64,000 nt of DNA from NCBI GenBank assembly GCA_024500155.1, contig CM044879.1:5347501-5411500 (forward strand), read 5' to 3'. The notes under the pieces are model-generated. The model searched no databases. It saw only the letters and a list, made by a program, of their open reading frames with translations, and was not told where the DNA came from. Within the stretch, counting starts at the first letter, position 1, and the number at the start of each line of letters is the position of its first letter. This stretch comes from Chenopodium formosanum. Lineage: Eukaryota > Streptophyta > Magnoliopsida > Caryophyllales > Amaranthaceae. Shown here one piece after another: positions 22,854-36,750 of the stretch. The position numbers and the translations under genes were made by a program.

Positions 22854-23517
22854 GTATCTATGTAACAATATTATACTATCACATTTTTCTATTTGCGATT
22901 TATTAATAGGTTAATTGTCACAACTAGTTAGTATAAAGTACAAGCAGATGAAGAAAATCAATTGAAGAATTATTCTTCCATATGTAGAACATCAATATCA
23001 GTATTATATTGATAAAATTCAAGAATAATAAAAGCCTAAATCGACATTTCTCAAAATACTTTTCTCAATTTAGTTTAGATTATGCATATATAGCATGCCA
23101 CGAGACTTAACTTTAGTCAACAGCAAGACAAAAGTCCGGTATAGTATCTTCAACAACACAAAAACCACATCCAACACAAACTCTAGTAGAGTATAATTGG
23201 GTGGAGATGAGCTACAATATGAGCCGCCTTATAAGCTTCTCAAAACTTTAGATTTTTGCTTGTTTATGATCAGCGGATAGCAGATTGTCGAATTTTGTTC
23301 CCTTGTTTAAAACTAGTGATATATTCATCCCCCATAAAGTGCTGAATTACTCAAAAAGCAATTGAAAAAGAAAACAAAATTTAATAAAGAGCGATAAAGG
23401 GTTCTTTGAAGCGTACACTATAGAGCAACATGATACATATACTATATGATTTACAGCTGCAATTTTGCCACTATGAACAGATAACTAAGATCTTTAACCT
23501 TCAAAATTGAGGTAGAG
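22854..23517. other. Convergent 3' flanks of the glycine-rich gene and the 23.5-kb gene
   Basis: No additional gene is seen. The minus-strand gene probably places its 3' UTR in the right part of this stretch. Confidence 0.4.
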
Positions 23518-26500
23518 TTATGCCTGAGGCCACTGTGGACTAACCACCTGCATTAACCAGCACTTGAGCTAAGAATTAACATAAAATCGCAATAGACAGA
23601 ATTCTCTGGACATTATTTTTATTGAGAAAAGCAAGCTTAAACCTAAAAGAGTCTTCAAAAGTCTCTAAACTGAAAGAGAAAGGTGGGGTTCATCACTATC
23701 AGGCTCCTCACTTAAACGGTTAAACCTTTACTACCCCCATAGCCATAGCCACTAGCTCTAAACCTTTCATGTTACGAGTAATCATATTCTCAGATCAAGA
23801 AGATATATATAAGCGCAAAATGAGATCAGCAAATTCTAGAGATTTTATGAGACAGACTGTTTCTGATGTGTTGACTATCACATTGAACTTAAATGAATCA
23901 TGCCCTTTCCATAAAAAATCCTACCACCAAAAATAGTTCATACAACTTCTGCATGTTATATACTCGTATGCTTTCTAGCAAAAGCTCACAACAGAAAATG
24001 TCATGACACAAACACAAGGTTCCTCACCTCAAGGGTACTGAATACCAAACGCATTCTACTTGCAACAACAGAAGGTTCCTCAGCATGCCCCGCCACTGCC
24101 ATCTGCTCTAATTGAAGAGTCTTGACAGGGAGCCTTTCAGTCATGAGAAAAGGAGCCTCAGTAAAAAACTTGTATAAAATAGGAGAATAGCACATACTAT
24201 ACGAATATGCAACATTACTAAAATGAAACTATTTTTTATTTTTTAACAAGTTAGGCCCAATGAATAGCAAAGGGAGTTTATACAACATTTGACAAAGATA
24301 TGTTTGCTAAGATCTTCACCTTTTCGGATGAATAGGGATTCTCTTCACTTCTTCAGTAACTGAGAATCCAATTACTGGGGAATTTGGGGAGCAAGTTTTC
24401 TTCAAAAAGATTTTCTATAACATGGATGGTATAGTAACTTGAGACAATATTCACTCCTTTGGAAGGCAACCAAAAAAAGCCATAAATCCCACGGTCAATT
24501 AATATGGGATAGTTTAGCACTTTAGTTTAAAAGAACAGTTTCAAATAAGTAGCTTGGCCTCCTGGATCTATGTTACAGCAAAAATCTTTTTAAAGCAACG
24601 CTGTATAGAAGAAGAAGAGCTACTTTGAGGAGTTTGAGGTACACCACAAACCACATAACATTTTCGCTATTTTTCTATAGAAGGAAAAGGAAAAAAGAAA
24701 AGGTATACCGACATTGAATTCACAAGGAAGATGAAAAGTTCAATGGATGTATTGACCGGGAAAAGAGTGCCAAGATAGGCAAAGTTTCCTCAGCATATGA
24801 AATCATTCTTCAGAACACAATAAGATCAGTGGAGATTGTGGACTAAGGAAGAGGAGAAAATGTATTAGGCAAACCCAACTACATTGTACGCAACAACTCA
24901 ACATGATAAATAGTTAATCTTTAAAATAGATGATAAAAGATATCACTTACCAAGCCATTCCCCTCATATAATATGCATTTGCAATGATTGCACAAAAGCC
25001 TTTCCACAGGTGTAATACATCTTCAGAAACTGGAGGTGAAGCAGACCATCTAACAACTGTTGGTTGTGGTGTACACAAGATGGTGATGAATATAATGCTC
25101 AACCAAAGAATACACTCATCAACCTGCATTAAATAAGCACAAAAAAAGAGCACTAGTCAACAAATCCCAGCTCAAAAATACAATATGAGCAAGATGTCGA
25201 GAGAAAAATTCGCCTTTTAGGCAAGAGGTGGGCAGCAAGGCTACTGGTCACTTATAATCAGATAACAGAGTTTTGAGCATCTTAATGTCAACAAAACACA
25301 CAAAGGAAAACATATAGATCAGAGAATAATAACTTTTGAGATAGAAACAAATTAAGTCCTAATGACAGGGCCTATATTTGATCATTGCTAAACAACTCAA
25401 AAAGTAGGAGGTGAAGCCCAAAGCACCAAAGTGTTCTGTGTTTGAGTTTAAAGATAGGGCCAAGCTAATTTCATAGGCTTGGTAGTCGGTACACTAATTA
25501 CCATATAAGATAATTTTACACTTTGCATTGAGCAAATGGGTGAGAGGTAGTTAAAGCGTTGAAATACCTAAGGCAGTTAATTTTCTAATTTTAGAATTAG
25601 TGTAAACTGTACACAAGTTTAAGCAGAGAAATGGTGAAGAGGTTTCACAAAAAAAAAAAAAAAAAAAAGAAAAAAAGTTTAAGCAAAGAAACGGTAACAT
25701 AATAGGCGCTTGTACAAGAGGTTTTAAAAATCTTACTAATCGCTCAAACTGACATGAAGCAACCTTATATTGAAAACTTTGGGTCCTGCCCAATCAATTT
25801 CAGATGGAAATTATTTGATTAGGCTTGCAATTGATCCAAACCACACACTAACTAAACCATAACTAACCTCGTCCACCTGTTTAAGGGGTCTAGATGTATA
25901 GTAGCACCATATAAACCACAGAAGCCAGTAAAAAAGGTTCTAATCTTCTAAAGCAAAATCACAGGATTCCAAAATACAACAGAATTCATCAATCACTCAT
26001 TAAAAGATGCATATAGCAGTTCAAGGTGCAATGGTACGCACAACTCACTTCCTCAGATAATATTTTAGACTTCAGACTGGTACTTCCTCCATAATTTTCC
26101 ATTGATTCTATTGTAACTCCAGATTCCTTCATATTTGCCAACTCTTTCCTCAAACCTTCATCAGTGCATCCTAATGCATATGCATTCACCCCAGCTTCAA
26201 TGAATTCCTATAACATAAAAGCATAAAAGGAATATAAAATGAATATAGTATAGCAATGTAAGTAGAAGAAATATACAAGTTAAAAGGAATTCCTAACCTT
26301 TAAATTATCAATGCCACCACGATCAATCACAGTTCTGTACCGTCTAAATAAGCTGATAGCAATATTTGTTGATGAACGATATTCATCATCGGATGAAGTT
26401 GGATCTGAAGACCGGCACTGCAAGAAGTGATACATAAATATGTATGTATGTCAACAATCAAAGCCAGATTGTTAAATTAGAAATAACTATGCATACCAGC

Positions 26501-26742
26501 CACCTCTTGGGAAGAGTGTCCTGAGAGAGAGAGCAGCCTTTCAATCGTACATACCCTTGTCTGGAAAGAAAGCATTTGCGCAGACCTTCGGTATTGGAAA
26601 GACTTGATTGACTAGGACAGCTTAGAGGACTGAGCAATGGTATGACATTTGCAGTCTTAGGAAGGCCGAATTCCTGTAATATATTACTATCCACGTAACT
26701 CAAGCAGTTTCCAATAGCTCCCCCAGCATGCACCGTCAGCAT
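23518..26742 (-). CDS. Conserved-looking plant protein of unknown function, six coding exons
   Basis: I do not recognise this protein. Exons join in frame through GT-AG introns: 26742-26497 (its acceptor lies at 26767), 26417-26298, 26207-26049, 25123-24951, 24196-24028 and 23547-23518. This gives about 298 residues, ending VVSPQWPQA. Exon phases agree at every junction and exon codons look selected, which argues for a real gene. The N terminus (MLTVHAGGAIG onward) is Ser/Leu-rich and could be an organelle transit peptide. One hydrophobic stretch (ECILWLSIIFITILC) could span a membrane. The start at 26742 is the first in-frame ATG of the first recognised coding exon. An upstream exon at about 28866-29088 looks like 5' UTR, though a 5' extension through an unseen exon remains possible. 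The 3' neighbour is convergent, and the gene upstream (E2 of OGDH) is co-oriented. Confidence 0.65.
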
Positions 26743-28202
26743 GGTTGAACCATGATATGTCTTCAAGCTGCAAATTGCCAATCCAAGACCAAAAGTGTTT
26801 TAAAACCACATCCACTAATAGTTTCTTAAAGTCCTTAAAGTTCACAAAAGTTCATAGGTTTGTTTCTTAGAGTCCTCACTTCATGTAGGTGTTATTATGG
26901 TGAGTAGATCAATGATACATCGAGTAATTCCTAGAATAAGTTAAGAATCACTCAGAATTTCTCTGATTATTAACAAAGTAATGTTCAAATTTTAGGTCTG
27001 TATCCTTATGAGATCCAGCAATCACCTTAATGCCAGATCATGCTTTAGGGAAAAAGTCATCAAAGCCAGGGGTCTAGGGGATGGCAAGGCTCCCTATCCA
27101 CCAAACAACTGAAATACAGAGCATTGTCCAACTCCGTTATAAACGGTGTATTCTGTTAAAATAATTCTTCCAAGAAAAGTTATCTTTTATCACCTGCTGA
27201 AGCCTTTTGCAACTGAAGTAGTGCTTCTCTTCATAGGCACTACTTATAGTGTAAGTTGTGTGCTAAGTCAATCACAGCAGATCTCAGACCAAGGTTTTAT
27301 GTTTGCTGTAACTCTATTCAGTTCTGTAGATTTATCCTGCTAGACCTAGCTAAACTAGTACTATTTGCTCACATAGAAAACCTTGAATCATATAGTTATG
27401 TAGATAATGACATCTCTTTAAAATCCATGTCTCTACACTTCGGGAATGATTCCACTAAAGCAAGCCATGAGTCACAAGGGAAAATTACTGAATCATACAT
27501 TTACTATTCCTGGTTCTGACCTTACAAAATTGTAAGGGCTATCAACCCAGCTTGTGACTAGTATCTAAAGGTATGGCTGCATCGAACACCATCAATCTCT
27601 CACACAGGAGTATCATGGGACAATAAGTTAGGTAAGCAGCATACATGTAAACACCATGTTTTAACAGCAGCAATCACGTTTATTAGGAAAAAAGACTTTT
27701 TTGCTTGGAACCAAAAATTAAGATGTTCATTTTCCTAGGCACTCATTAAGCATGACCAACATGGGATGTCTTCATAAGTTGCTGCTATTCTTTTAAAACC
27801 AGAAACTCTCTGGACCCCTAAATATAACAACGAATTCCACCATTAGATATAGTTGTGTTTCAATGAGATTTAATAAGTTTAATCCTTAAAGACAATCCTA
27901 AAACTGACACAGATTCCTCATCATCTAACATTGATTCATGCTGTTTCCAGCATCTCCACAAATCATTCGACTAAAATGAACTTCATATCAAAGCCTTATC
28001 TTACTGGTTAAGATTGACCTGGAGTAATTGAATCATCTCAGACTAAATTCAGAACCCAAAATGCACAGTAGCTGCTCTACAATTTTCTTACATCAAGCAA
28101 ATATCAGATATATTTTCTATAAAACAGGTAGCCACTTTCCTGTGAAAACTCCAGTGCTTCCATATTACAATAAGTAACATTAGTATAGTTAAAATGTTTT
28201 TT

Positions 28203-28206
<4 letters not shown>

Positions 28207-28278
<72 letters not shown>
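28207..28278. repeat. (TA)n microsatellite in the 5' intron of the 23.5-kb gene
   Basis: About 70 bp of TA dinucleotides between the probable 5' UTR exon and the first coding exon. Confidence 0.9.
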
Positions 28279-28283
<5 letters not shown>

Positions 28284-28865
28284 AAGGACAAAGACGCTTA
28301 GTATAAGTAAAAAATTCATCCGATAAAAATGGTCAAAATGGAAAGATTAAAAAGTAACAGAGGCCAGAGGGAGTAATTTAGGAATTCATGACATAATCAA
28401 GCTTTCAACCATGATATTCACAATAATTTATAATTCTAGATTATAGTTGTTATACAGTTATACATATTACATAGTCCTTAGAGTGTATGATTATCTCAAA
28501 ATTAGTCACTCATAAAGACAGGCATTTAGAAACTCCTACTTCCATTCCATTTTATTTGCACCCACAATACATATATCATTGTATAGATTTTACTCCACCC
28601 AAAGCAAAACTTATACAGTAATAAAAATTACTAAAGACTACAACTTTAACATGAAATTTAAGGCATAAATCAAAACATGGGTAATTAAGGAAATTAAGAA
28701 AATGGCAAATAATTCTAAATAAATCAAAGCATGGGTAATGAGGAAAATAGCAAATAATTCTAAGTCAAGAATATATATTTCAAATTGAGTATATGGTAAA
28801 AGTTAAAGCAATAAAAAAAAATGGCAAAAATTATTCACAAAATAAAAATAAATCAATAAAGTTAC

Positions 28866-29088
28866 CTTTTCTAAGGCAAATATGATTGCCTGTGAAATTA
28901 ATAATGCAACCTGAAAGAAAAAGAAGAAAATCCCAGAAAAATAACCTTGAACAATTATTTAGAGAGAAGATAGAAGAAGGATTAGTTGGGGTTATACAAA
29001 CCACCAACTTATTGCATGGTTCCAAAATATTTTTGTGGAATTTTGAAATATGATTGATCGGAAAATGAAAGGGAAGATCTTTTCTCAT
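28866..29088 (-). other. Probable 5' exon of the unknown gene, with an upstream ORF
   Basis: On the minus strand a consensus donor (AGAAAAG followed by GTAACTTT) lies at 28865, about 2.1 kb before the acceptor at 26767. An ATG at 29088 opens MRKDLPFHFP. If spliced directly to 26767, that frame stops within two codons, so it would be an upstream ORF of about 78 codons and not the protein start. An extra exon between the two would change this. Confidence 0.4.
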
Positions 29089-30006
29089 TTATTTATTTAT
29101 TTTCTGGTGTTAGAAAGACTGAAAATTTGACTATCAATTTTCCCCAAATCGCTGCATTTGTCATTGTTACTTTAGTCTCTACACTCTTTTTTTTTTTTTT
29201 CTCTTTTTTCCTGGCTAAACTTAGGGTAAATAACTAAATACTAAATAATTTAAGGTCGTGCTGTGCTGCTAGACCCGATCCATTGGTTAGCTCACTTTTT
29301 TTTTTGGGTGCACTAAACTACTCGTACCTTGAACCCACAAAATTTTGCAACTTGGTTGTTCACATTCACAGTCAAAAATATTTCAAGATCAAAACTCAAA
29401 AATAAATTCGATTATTAGTGTCTTGTATAGTTGTATTACTCCTTAACCAAAACTTGTTTGATTGTTTCTGAGTCTATATTAGCAACTGAAATCACACTCC
29501 CTTACTCCCTCTAGCCTCTTGAAAAACTTCTTTCACTCCATATAATGTCATCTAATAATAAATCAGTGCAATAAGAATGGAGCAACGATACTCTACTGAG
29601 CACTCCTCTGATCACATAGGGAAGGAGATTTCATGCACTCCGGTCTACCTTTCTAAAAAGCACATGCCATAAAATCCACACACAATTACGCTGTTGAAAT
29701 GAAGATAAAAGTATTTCATCAATTCTAGAGTGAAATCATCAACTCAGTAGTCATTATTGCCCAAAAATTACAAACTATTGTAAGGGTTTTTCGTACTCTT
29801 CCTGAGAGTAAAATCTCAAAATTTTCAGAATAATCGAGCCAGGGAGTCTACAATTACATCCCTAGGTACTTGAGAAAGTATGCCAAAAACATAATGCACC
29901 AGTTATGAATAAAAGGTAGGGAAGATCTTGACCCCCAAAATTATGTGATTACAAGACATGGTAATTTATTTTACTATGACTGAAAAACGGAACCACATTT
30001 CTTTTC
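29089..30006. other. Spacer between two minus-strand genes
   Basis: It contains the promoter side of the unknown gene (left) and the 3' UTR side of the E2 gene (right). No other gene or element was recognised. Confidence 0.4.
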
Positions 30007-33000
30007 TCATATATCAAGAAGCAACCTCCTGGGATCTTCCACCACATCCTTCACACGGCGCAAAAAGAGGACAGCCTCTCTCCCATCAATCAGCCTGTGA
30101 TCATATGTCAGAGCAACATTCATCATTGGCCGTGAAACTACCTGACCACCAACCACCATTGGACGGTTCACAATTGAGTGCATGCCCAATATTGCTGACT
30201 GCCAAATTGAAAATAACATTAGACCGATAAACAAAGTTTGTGCATTACTCTCTAATACATATGAATAGTATTGAGAAATCCTCTGACCTGTGGAGGGTTG
30301 ATAATTGGGGTACTCAGAAGGCTTCCATAAACACCACCATTAGATATTGTGAATGATCCTCCAGCCATCTCATCGATCGATATAGTACCCTCAGTGGCCT
30401 TCTTGGCAAGAGAGTTGATTCCTTTTTCTATATCAGCAAAGTTCATTTTGTCCGCATCTCGAATAACAGGTACCACAAGACCCTAGAAGCAATAAATCAG
30501 CATCAAGAATCAAGATCCAAGTTAGAGATAACTTCAGTTGACATCGTGCAAAGGCACCCTAAATGTTTGGGTAAGTAATAGTAGATAAATGAGCACATCT
30601 AACTCTAAGGAAAATCATATAAACCAAATAAGCCAACTCCACTTGACTTTACAGCATATGCGCGATATAATTGTATATACAAATTCAATACAGTTTATCT
30701 GAATGTAAATGTGGTAAACCACTCAATGAAGGTCATGATGATATTAATTTTCTCTTCAAGCTGAAAAATGACTAAATGAGTGAGAAACGACAACAAATGT
30801 ATAATGTAGAATAGTGGTCTCAATCAATGATTATGATTTATACATCACTTACAAGAGAATTCTTCTGGTTTCCATACTGTATTCTACTCCATAGACCATG
30901 TAAAAAATCAAGAGTGTTAATCTAATTCACTTATTATTTGGCTTTATATAAACAACCCAATTCATATCATATGGTATCTACAGTGCCCAGTCCATCAGCA
31001 AGTTTGACAAATAGCTAGAAGAATGGAATTTGTGGCAAATTTACAAAGGCATTTCATTGGTTCTCTAAGTGTATAGATATCTTTTCTTTCCAAGTTTTAA
31101 TTTTTAAAACATGTATATATAAGAATATACTAGATATGATAGATCAAAAACAGACCTTAGGAGTTCCCACAGCGATACTAATATCAATGTATTCTCGGTA
31201 TATGATGTCATCCCCATCAATAACAGCATTAACAATCGGTTGGCTCTGGAGTGCACTCACTGCTCCCTAGAAATCACAACAACAAAAAAACAGCATTAGC
31301 AATTCTAACCAATCACATAGCAAAAAAAACCACAACAAAGAAAATGACTTACTTTGACAAATCCTGACATAAATCCCAACTTCACTCCATGCTTCTCAAC
31401 AAAGGCATCTTTATAATCAGAGCGAAGCTTCATCAAGTTTGTCCTAACAAAATTATATTGTCCACATTAGGCATATTAAATGACGAATCATTACAGAGAT
31501 GCAATAATAAGCTTCTACTACAGCTTATTTAAAAAGACGGACTCTTCTAATTTGAGCTGTTAAAAAACATGGTTAAAATTACATTGGATTGTGTAAAACC
31601 AAAAATGTGTCCTTAAGCATTGGTAATCACACTAATCAGTGAAAAGTCCGCATGAATATATATTTCTTTGATATTCCTTTATATATTTTATACATCAAAA
31701 TGTATCCAATTTTCGGAATTTTCTTAACTAGAACTGTTACATTAAATCCCAGAAAGCACATAAATACTACTTACTCGCTGCTATAAAAGCCAGTGATCAT
31801 TCCATTTGAATGAACCTTTCTCGGTGGAGGAAAGAGTTAATACCGAGAAAGGTTCATTCAGACACCAGAATGTGTATAAACACCTATAGAACGCCAACAA
31901 AATAACTACTGTACCAACAGTTTTTGATTACCACAGGTACACAACACCCAATTACATGGCTGTTACTCCAATGGCGTATAAGAAATTCCCAGAGAAGAAA
32001 GTTCCATCTCTTTAAACTCATCTATGCGGTAAATGTTAATCATGTCATGAGGAGAGTTTTAAAAATGGTAAAGAAGAGAAACTACAATGATAAATACAGC
32101 TGCGAAATCAGAGATTTGTGTGGTACCATACTTCATTTTTGTTAGAATTTTCAGCACAAGAGCACTACAAAATTACTGAAAATTTGGAAGTGTATCAACT
32201 AATTACTTATTATTTCAATATTTACAGTAAATTTTAGATTTTTTTCCACTTGCATTATAATATACAAGAAAATTAATGGTTTAACTTTGCAAATTTTAAA
32301 CAATATATTCAACTTAAATTAATTACATCAGAAAAGTAATAGCTTACATATCAACTTCATTGAAAGTAGTCAACATGGCATAAGTGTTCTGAGAGTCTTT
32401 CAAACGGGTAGCAACTCGCTTTCTTAGTCTTGTCATTGGAACCTGAATAAATCATACATTCAAAAAACAATGAACTTCTAAATCAATGATTCAATCATCA
32501 AAGATTTACGAATACAAGTAACCATCCCAAATGATTGGCAAAAGAATTCACTTACCCTTCTCTCTCTGTCCTTGGGAGGTAGTTGAGGTTCTGATGGTGA
32601 GGGTTTTGTAGATGGTGGAGAAGGAGCTTTAGGCTTTTCCTTGGGAGCAGAATCTTCTGATACAGGCTTTTCTTGAGTAGGAGTTTTAGCTTTTACCTTC
32701 TCATCCGTCTTGTCCTTATTAGTTGCATCAGCCTTGTTGGTTGGTGACTCGGATGGAGCTACATGTGCGTGATCGCCAGATTTTGAAATGATAGCTATCT
32801 TAGTGCCAGGCTCTACGGTATCACCAACTTTGGCTAGAAGCTAAAGTTATAGGAAAGCCACATAAGTCAACAACTGGGTGCAGTGTTAAAAAAAGGACCA
32901 GAGCATTACCCAAGAAATATATAGAATTAATATTGAGACTAATTCACATACCTGTTGAATGATTCCAGCTTCAGGACTACCAACATCCATAGTGACCTAA

Positions 33001-36000
33001 TAAAATACAAAAATTAGCTTAGCCTACCCCTTTTTTAATCAGTGAAAAACTACAGAAACAAGGTGGCAATATATTCCAAAATATACCTTATCTGTTTCAA
33101 TTTGAGCAATTGGCTCATCAACTTCAACACGGTCTCCAGGATCTGATTAAAGTACGATAATGAGTTGCATGAGATACAATTTTAAGAAAAGATGAACCTA
33201 AGCCTCCTTGGCCAACTAACTAAACTTTTTCTCACATGCAATGCAAAACATTATAAATCAGAAAGACATACGCTTTAAAAATGAAGCCAAAGTGCCATCA
33301 GTAATAGACTCTCCCATGAAAGGTACAACGGCTTCCACAACATCACCTGTATTGGAAATAACAAACTTGATTATATAACCACCTAGCTAGGTGCAAAGAT
33401 TATCAACAGGGACCACTAAATAGACATTATCCCACCATCTGATGAGTAGGACCTCTTCCATAGTTGCCTAGAAGGACCAGTTTGCAAACAAGATCCAACT
33501 TCCCTGCGGATCCACACATAGACAAACAAATATAAGCCAAGTCCAAATGTCATGGATGAACTGACATCAGCTCATATAGCAACATATAAATTTTATGTCA
33601 TTAGAATATGTAAAGGAATGATTAAGGCAAAGCGACAAACAAACCTTAGCGACCTTAGACTAGCCTGACAACCTGTGATAAGTTTGGAAGACGATTTAGA
33701 TTTCAGAACATGCATCATACTAGCATAATCAATTAGTTTGTTGATTGTAAGAAGACATACCCAAATTCCCATGTAAACCAATAATCCTGACTAGATTCAA
33801 TCCTTGTCTGAGATGCAAAGTCTACACAATAACATGCACATTTTGCAAATAAGAATTACTAAGTAATCATCCAAAACAAATCTCTGCTAATAAATGAATT
33901 GTTAGTCAGGATTAAGAAAATATGATTATTTTAACCATAACCACACCAATAAATCAATATTGCAGTCAGTTGATTAGCTACTTTACATTTATAACCACTC
34001 AGATAAATTGAGAGATCTGAATATCTGTTTTGCAAGATAAATGTGAAATTATCTCACTTCTTGAATCATGTCACTACATACTGAGCTGAGCATGGAAAAT
34101 CAGAAAACATGGTAAGAGTATAAGACAGTAGAGACTTTATCACAGCCCTAGCCAGTCAATTTGGATATCATACTATATCTGGAGCTGTCCTTTCCAATAT
34201 GGCAATATGTGGACTAGAGGACCTAGTTTCAAAGAAAGAATTAGGGACTCGAGAATGTTTGGAATCACAATGTACATATTTCAAGCTGTACTAATTTGAA
34301 AGGTATTGAATAAAAAGTTAACATCTTTATCTATTTGAACCTTGTTTGATGATTAAAAAAAAAATTGCCAATAAGGCTTTCCAGAAGCTTGTTAAATGTC
34401 AATCAACTCTGCAAAATGACTTCAGACTTATCCAGCCAGTGATGTATATCTAGGAAGTACAAATATCCTAGCCTAGAGCTGAAGATAGCCTTTGAGGCAA
34501 CAATCCAAGATAAAGTGACTAAAAGAGTAGAATTATAACAAGTTTGTTTTCATGCTTGTAATAATGGTCCTGGGTAGGGAAAAAAGTGGAGTCATTTTTT
34601 TTTTTTTTTCAAATCAAGGATGCCCTACAACATGCATAGACTATAACATTAGTCCTCTAGTAATTGATATTATTCATAGAACTGCTGTAAATATTACACT
34701 AGATACATAGAACTGCTGTAAGTAAGCGACTTATCATAATGCTATGATGCTAATATAAGAATCCCAAACATTTCTAATTTGAGATAAGATCAATTAGGTA
34801 GGGGCTACTTTGTCTTAAAAGAGAATTGAGGCGGCTGAGTGTGATGCTCTTGTTGAAACGATGTTTAGCTGGAAAAAATATGGGGAATGAAGGCAGCCAC
34901 CTTTGATGGGCAAACTTAAATTGTCGAGCTTTGTTATGGTGCATATGCATTCTTATTAGGATGATTTAATTATGTTCACTAGCTTGCGCTTGGAATAAGC
35001 ATTGGATCATGCAGCTTATTTGCTGGTGACAAACCAATTCACCCCAAGAATCTCATTGTAGACTGGGAAGTCATTAGTAAAATCAAGTCAATAAAAGGAC
35101 ATGGGGTTGAAAAGTGCTTCATTTTGAACATTTCTGGTCTAAGGAAACATGTTTGACATCTTGCTTATAGACTGACCTGTGAAAGAGGGTGATTACAACC
35201 CTAATAGTCATGCAAATTGGACTCAGAAATGAGTGTGAGGTTTTGATTATAATAGTTACTCTAGCAATGCTTCACAAGATCAAAATCATGAATGATATTA
35301 TAGACAATGGTCATGAATGATATTTGGGCTATGAAAATCATGTTTAGAGCAAGGATAGGTTTGAAGCTGATAAAAATTAACCTATACACAATTCTATTTG
35401 ATGGTTGACAACTAGACCAAAACCTAACGCAGAGGAAAATCTTAGCAAAATTGAAGTTTTAACGGCCAATACTCGCACAAACTATTGGTCATCAAATCAA
35501 AGCATCATGCTTCCCTAGAATGTAAGGTGTGTGTACTACATAGACGGTTCTTGTATAATACAAAGTATTTGTTTCGGTTTAAGGATAAAAAGAAAAGGTA
35601 TAAGGCATAAATTTTGAAAATTAAATCATACATAACAACTTAATCAAATTCATCACTTCTTGTACTGACACATAATCCCAATCCCAATTTGTAACATGCA
35701 AAAAAAACATCAAAAATCTTTATTTCCATCCAAAACAATGACAAGTATAGATTAAGTTCCGGAATTACAAAATCAGGATAACTATAATAATTACTAAAAG
35801 GCACTCACTGCTCCAAACACAAAAAAAAAAAACAAAACCCTCAACCTCGTACATACAACATGACATAAACAAGGTCACATAACAAGAGGCCCTGTATCGA
35901 CTACAAAGACAAGCCGCTTTCATACTTTCACAATCTACACAGCAAAAAAATTGGCACAAACAATAACAGTATGACTACTACATGAAAACATTAACATTAA

Positions 36001-36431
36001 CATCCACATTCACATTCACATTCGCAACCTAAACTGCACCCCATAAGGTGATCAGTCTAGGGAAAAACACACTCAAACAACACAAATTCCAGCTAAAACC
36101 CTCAACTCAGAAAAGAAAACACAAATTCCAGCTGAAATCATCAACTTAACCAATAAAAACACAAATTTCCATCTAATTGAGCTTTATCTAACAACTACCT
36201 CTTTCGCGGCAGTGGCATAGCCATGAGATCCGAAAGCTGAAGCAGATGGTCCAGAATTCCTCTGAGTTTGACGGCCTAGCACCTGAATAACATCACAGCA
36301 CCAACAATTTCCATCAATTCAAAAATCACACAAACATTTTAAAAAATTACAATCAATCAAATCAAGAAACTGTTGTAAAATTTTACCGAAACACCACCAC
36401 GAACAGCTTTTCGCCGCGCAATCCCTAACAT
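30007..36431 (-). CDS. DLST: Dihydrolipoyllysine succinyltransferase, E2 of mitochondrial 2-oxoglutarate dehydrogenase
   Basis: Thirteen exons join in frame to 462 residues: 36431-36387, 36282-36199, 33807-33761, 33503-33436, 33346-33272, 33142-33087, 32996-32952, 32840-32556, 32442-32348, 31443-31353, 31266-31156, 30482-30288 and 30198-30007. Plant E2o proteins are about 464 residues. Residues 1 to about 80 are a basic mitochondrial presequence (MLGIARRKAVRGG). The lipoyl domain (about 82-157) carries its lipoyl-lysine in IETDK (Lys125). A Lys/Pro/Ser-rich linker runs to about 233. The catalytic domain has the TYDHRLIDGRE motif with catalytic His433 and Asp437, and the protein ends RRLLLDI. 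The enzyme transfers succinyl from the E1-generated lipoyl thioester to CoA in the TCA cycle. As in other E2o proteins, no separate E3-binding domain is evident. Exon 3 is only 47 nt, and its 2-nt remainder is needed to keep frame. A 5' UTR intron lies upstream of the ATG. Confidence 0.95.
31807..31860. repeat. Perfect 18-bp hairpin in an E2 intron
   Basis: TGAATGAACCTTTCTCGG at 31807-31824 pairs perfectly with 31843-31860 across an 18-nt loop. It lies in the intron between exons 32348-32442 and 31353-31443, so it would be in the primary transcript. Confidence 0.8.
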
Positions 36432-36720
36432 ATTTCTACAACCAAAAAAATCAACGCAATTAATTTTCAAATTTTGAAAATTCAAAAATCAAAAATTCAT
36501 ACAACAAAATTCGGATCTAAATTTTTTTGCTAATTTAACCGAAGTGTTCAAACATAGAGTACATAATAACAAAATGAAATCGAGTAAATCTAGTCTAAAA
36601 TCTGAAATATAATCTAACAATAAATGGTTGAAATAAGTTTACCTAAAATGAAGAATCGCAATTAGTTAATACGAAGAATTGCAGATTAAGTCTGGGAGAA
36701 AAATGGGTTCCCGTATTCGT
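36432..36720 (-). promoter_or_regulatory. 5' UTR, leader intron and promoter-proximal region of the E2 gene
   Basis: An acceptor (GGTTGTAG before AAATATG) sits just upstream of the ATG, and a matching donor (TTTTAG followed by GTAAAC) lies near 36642. The leader therefore appears to be interrupted by an intron of about 200 bp. The upstream sequence near 36720-36750 is locally GC-richer (CGGCGCTCGGCG on the minus strand). No TATA box was noted. Confidence 0.5.
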
Positions 36721-36750
36721 CGGTCGTCTCCGTTTCGCCGAGCGCCGCGT

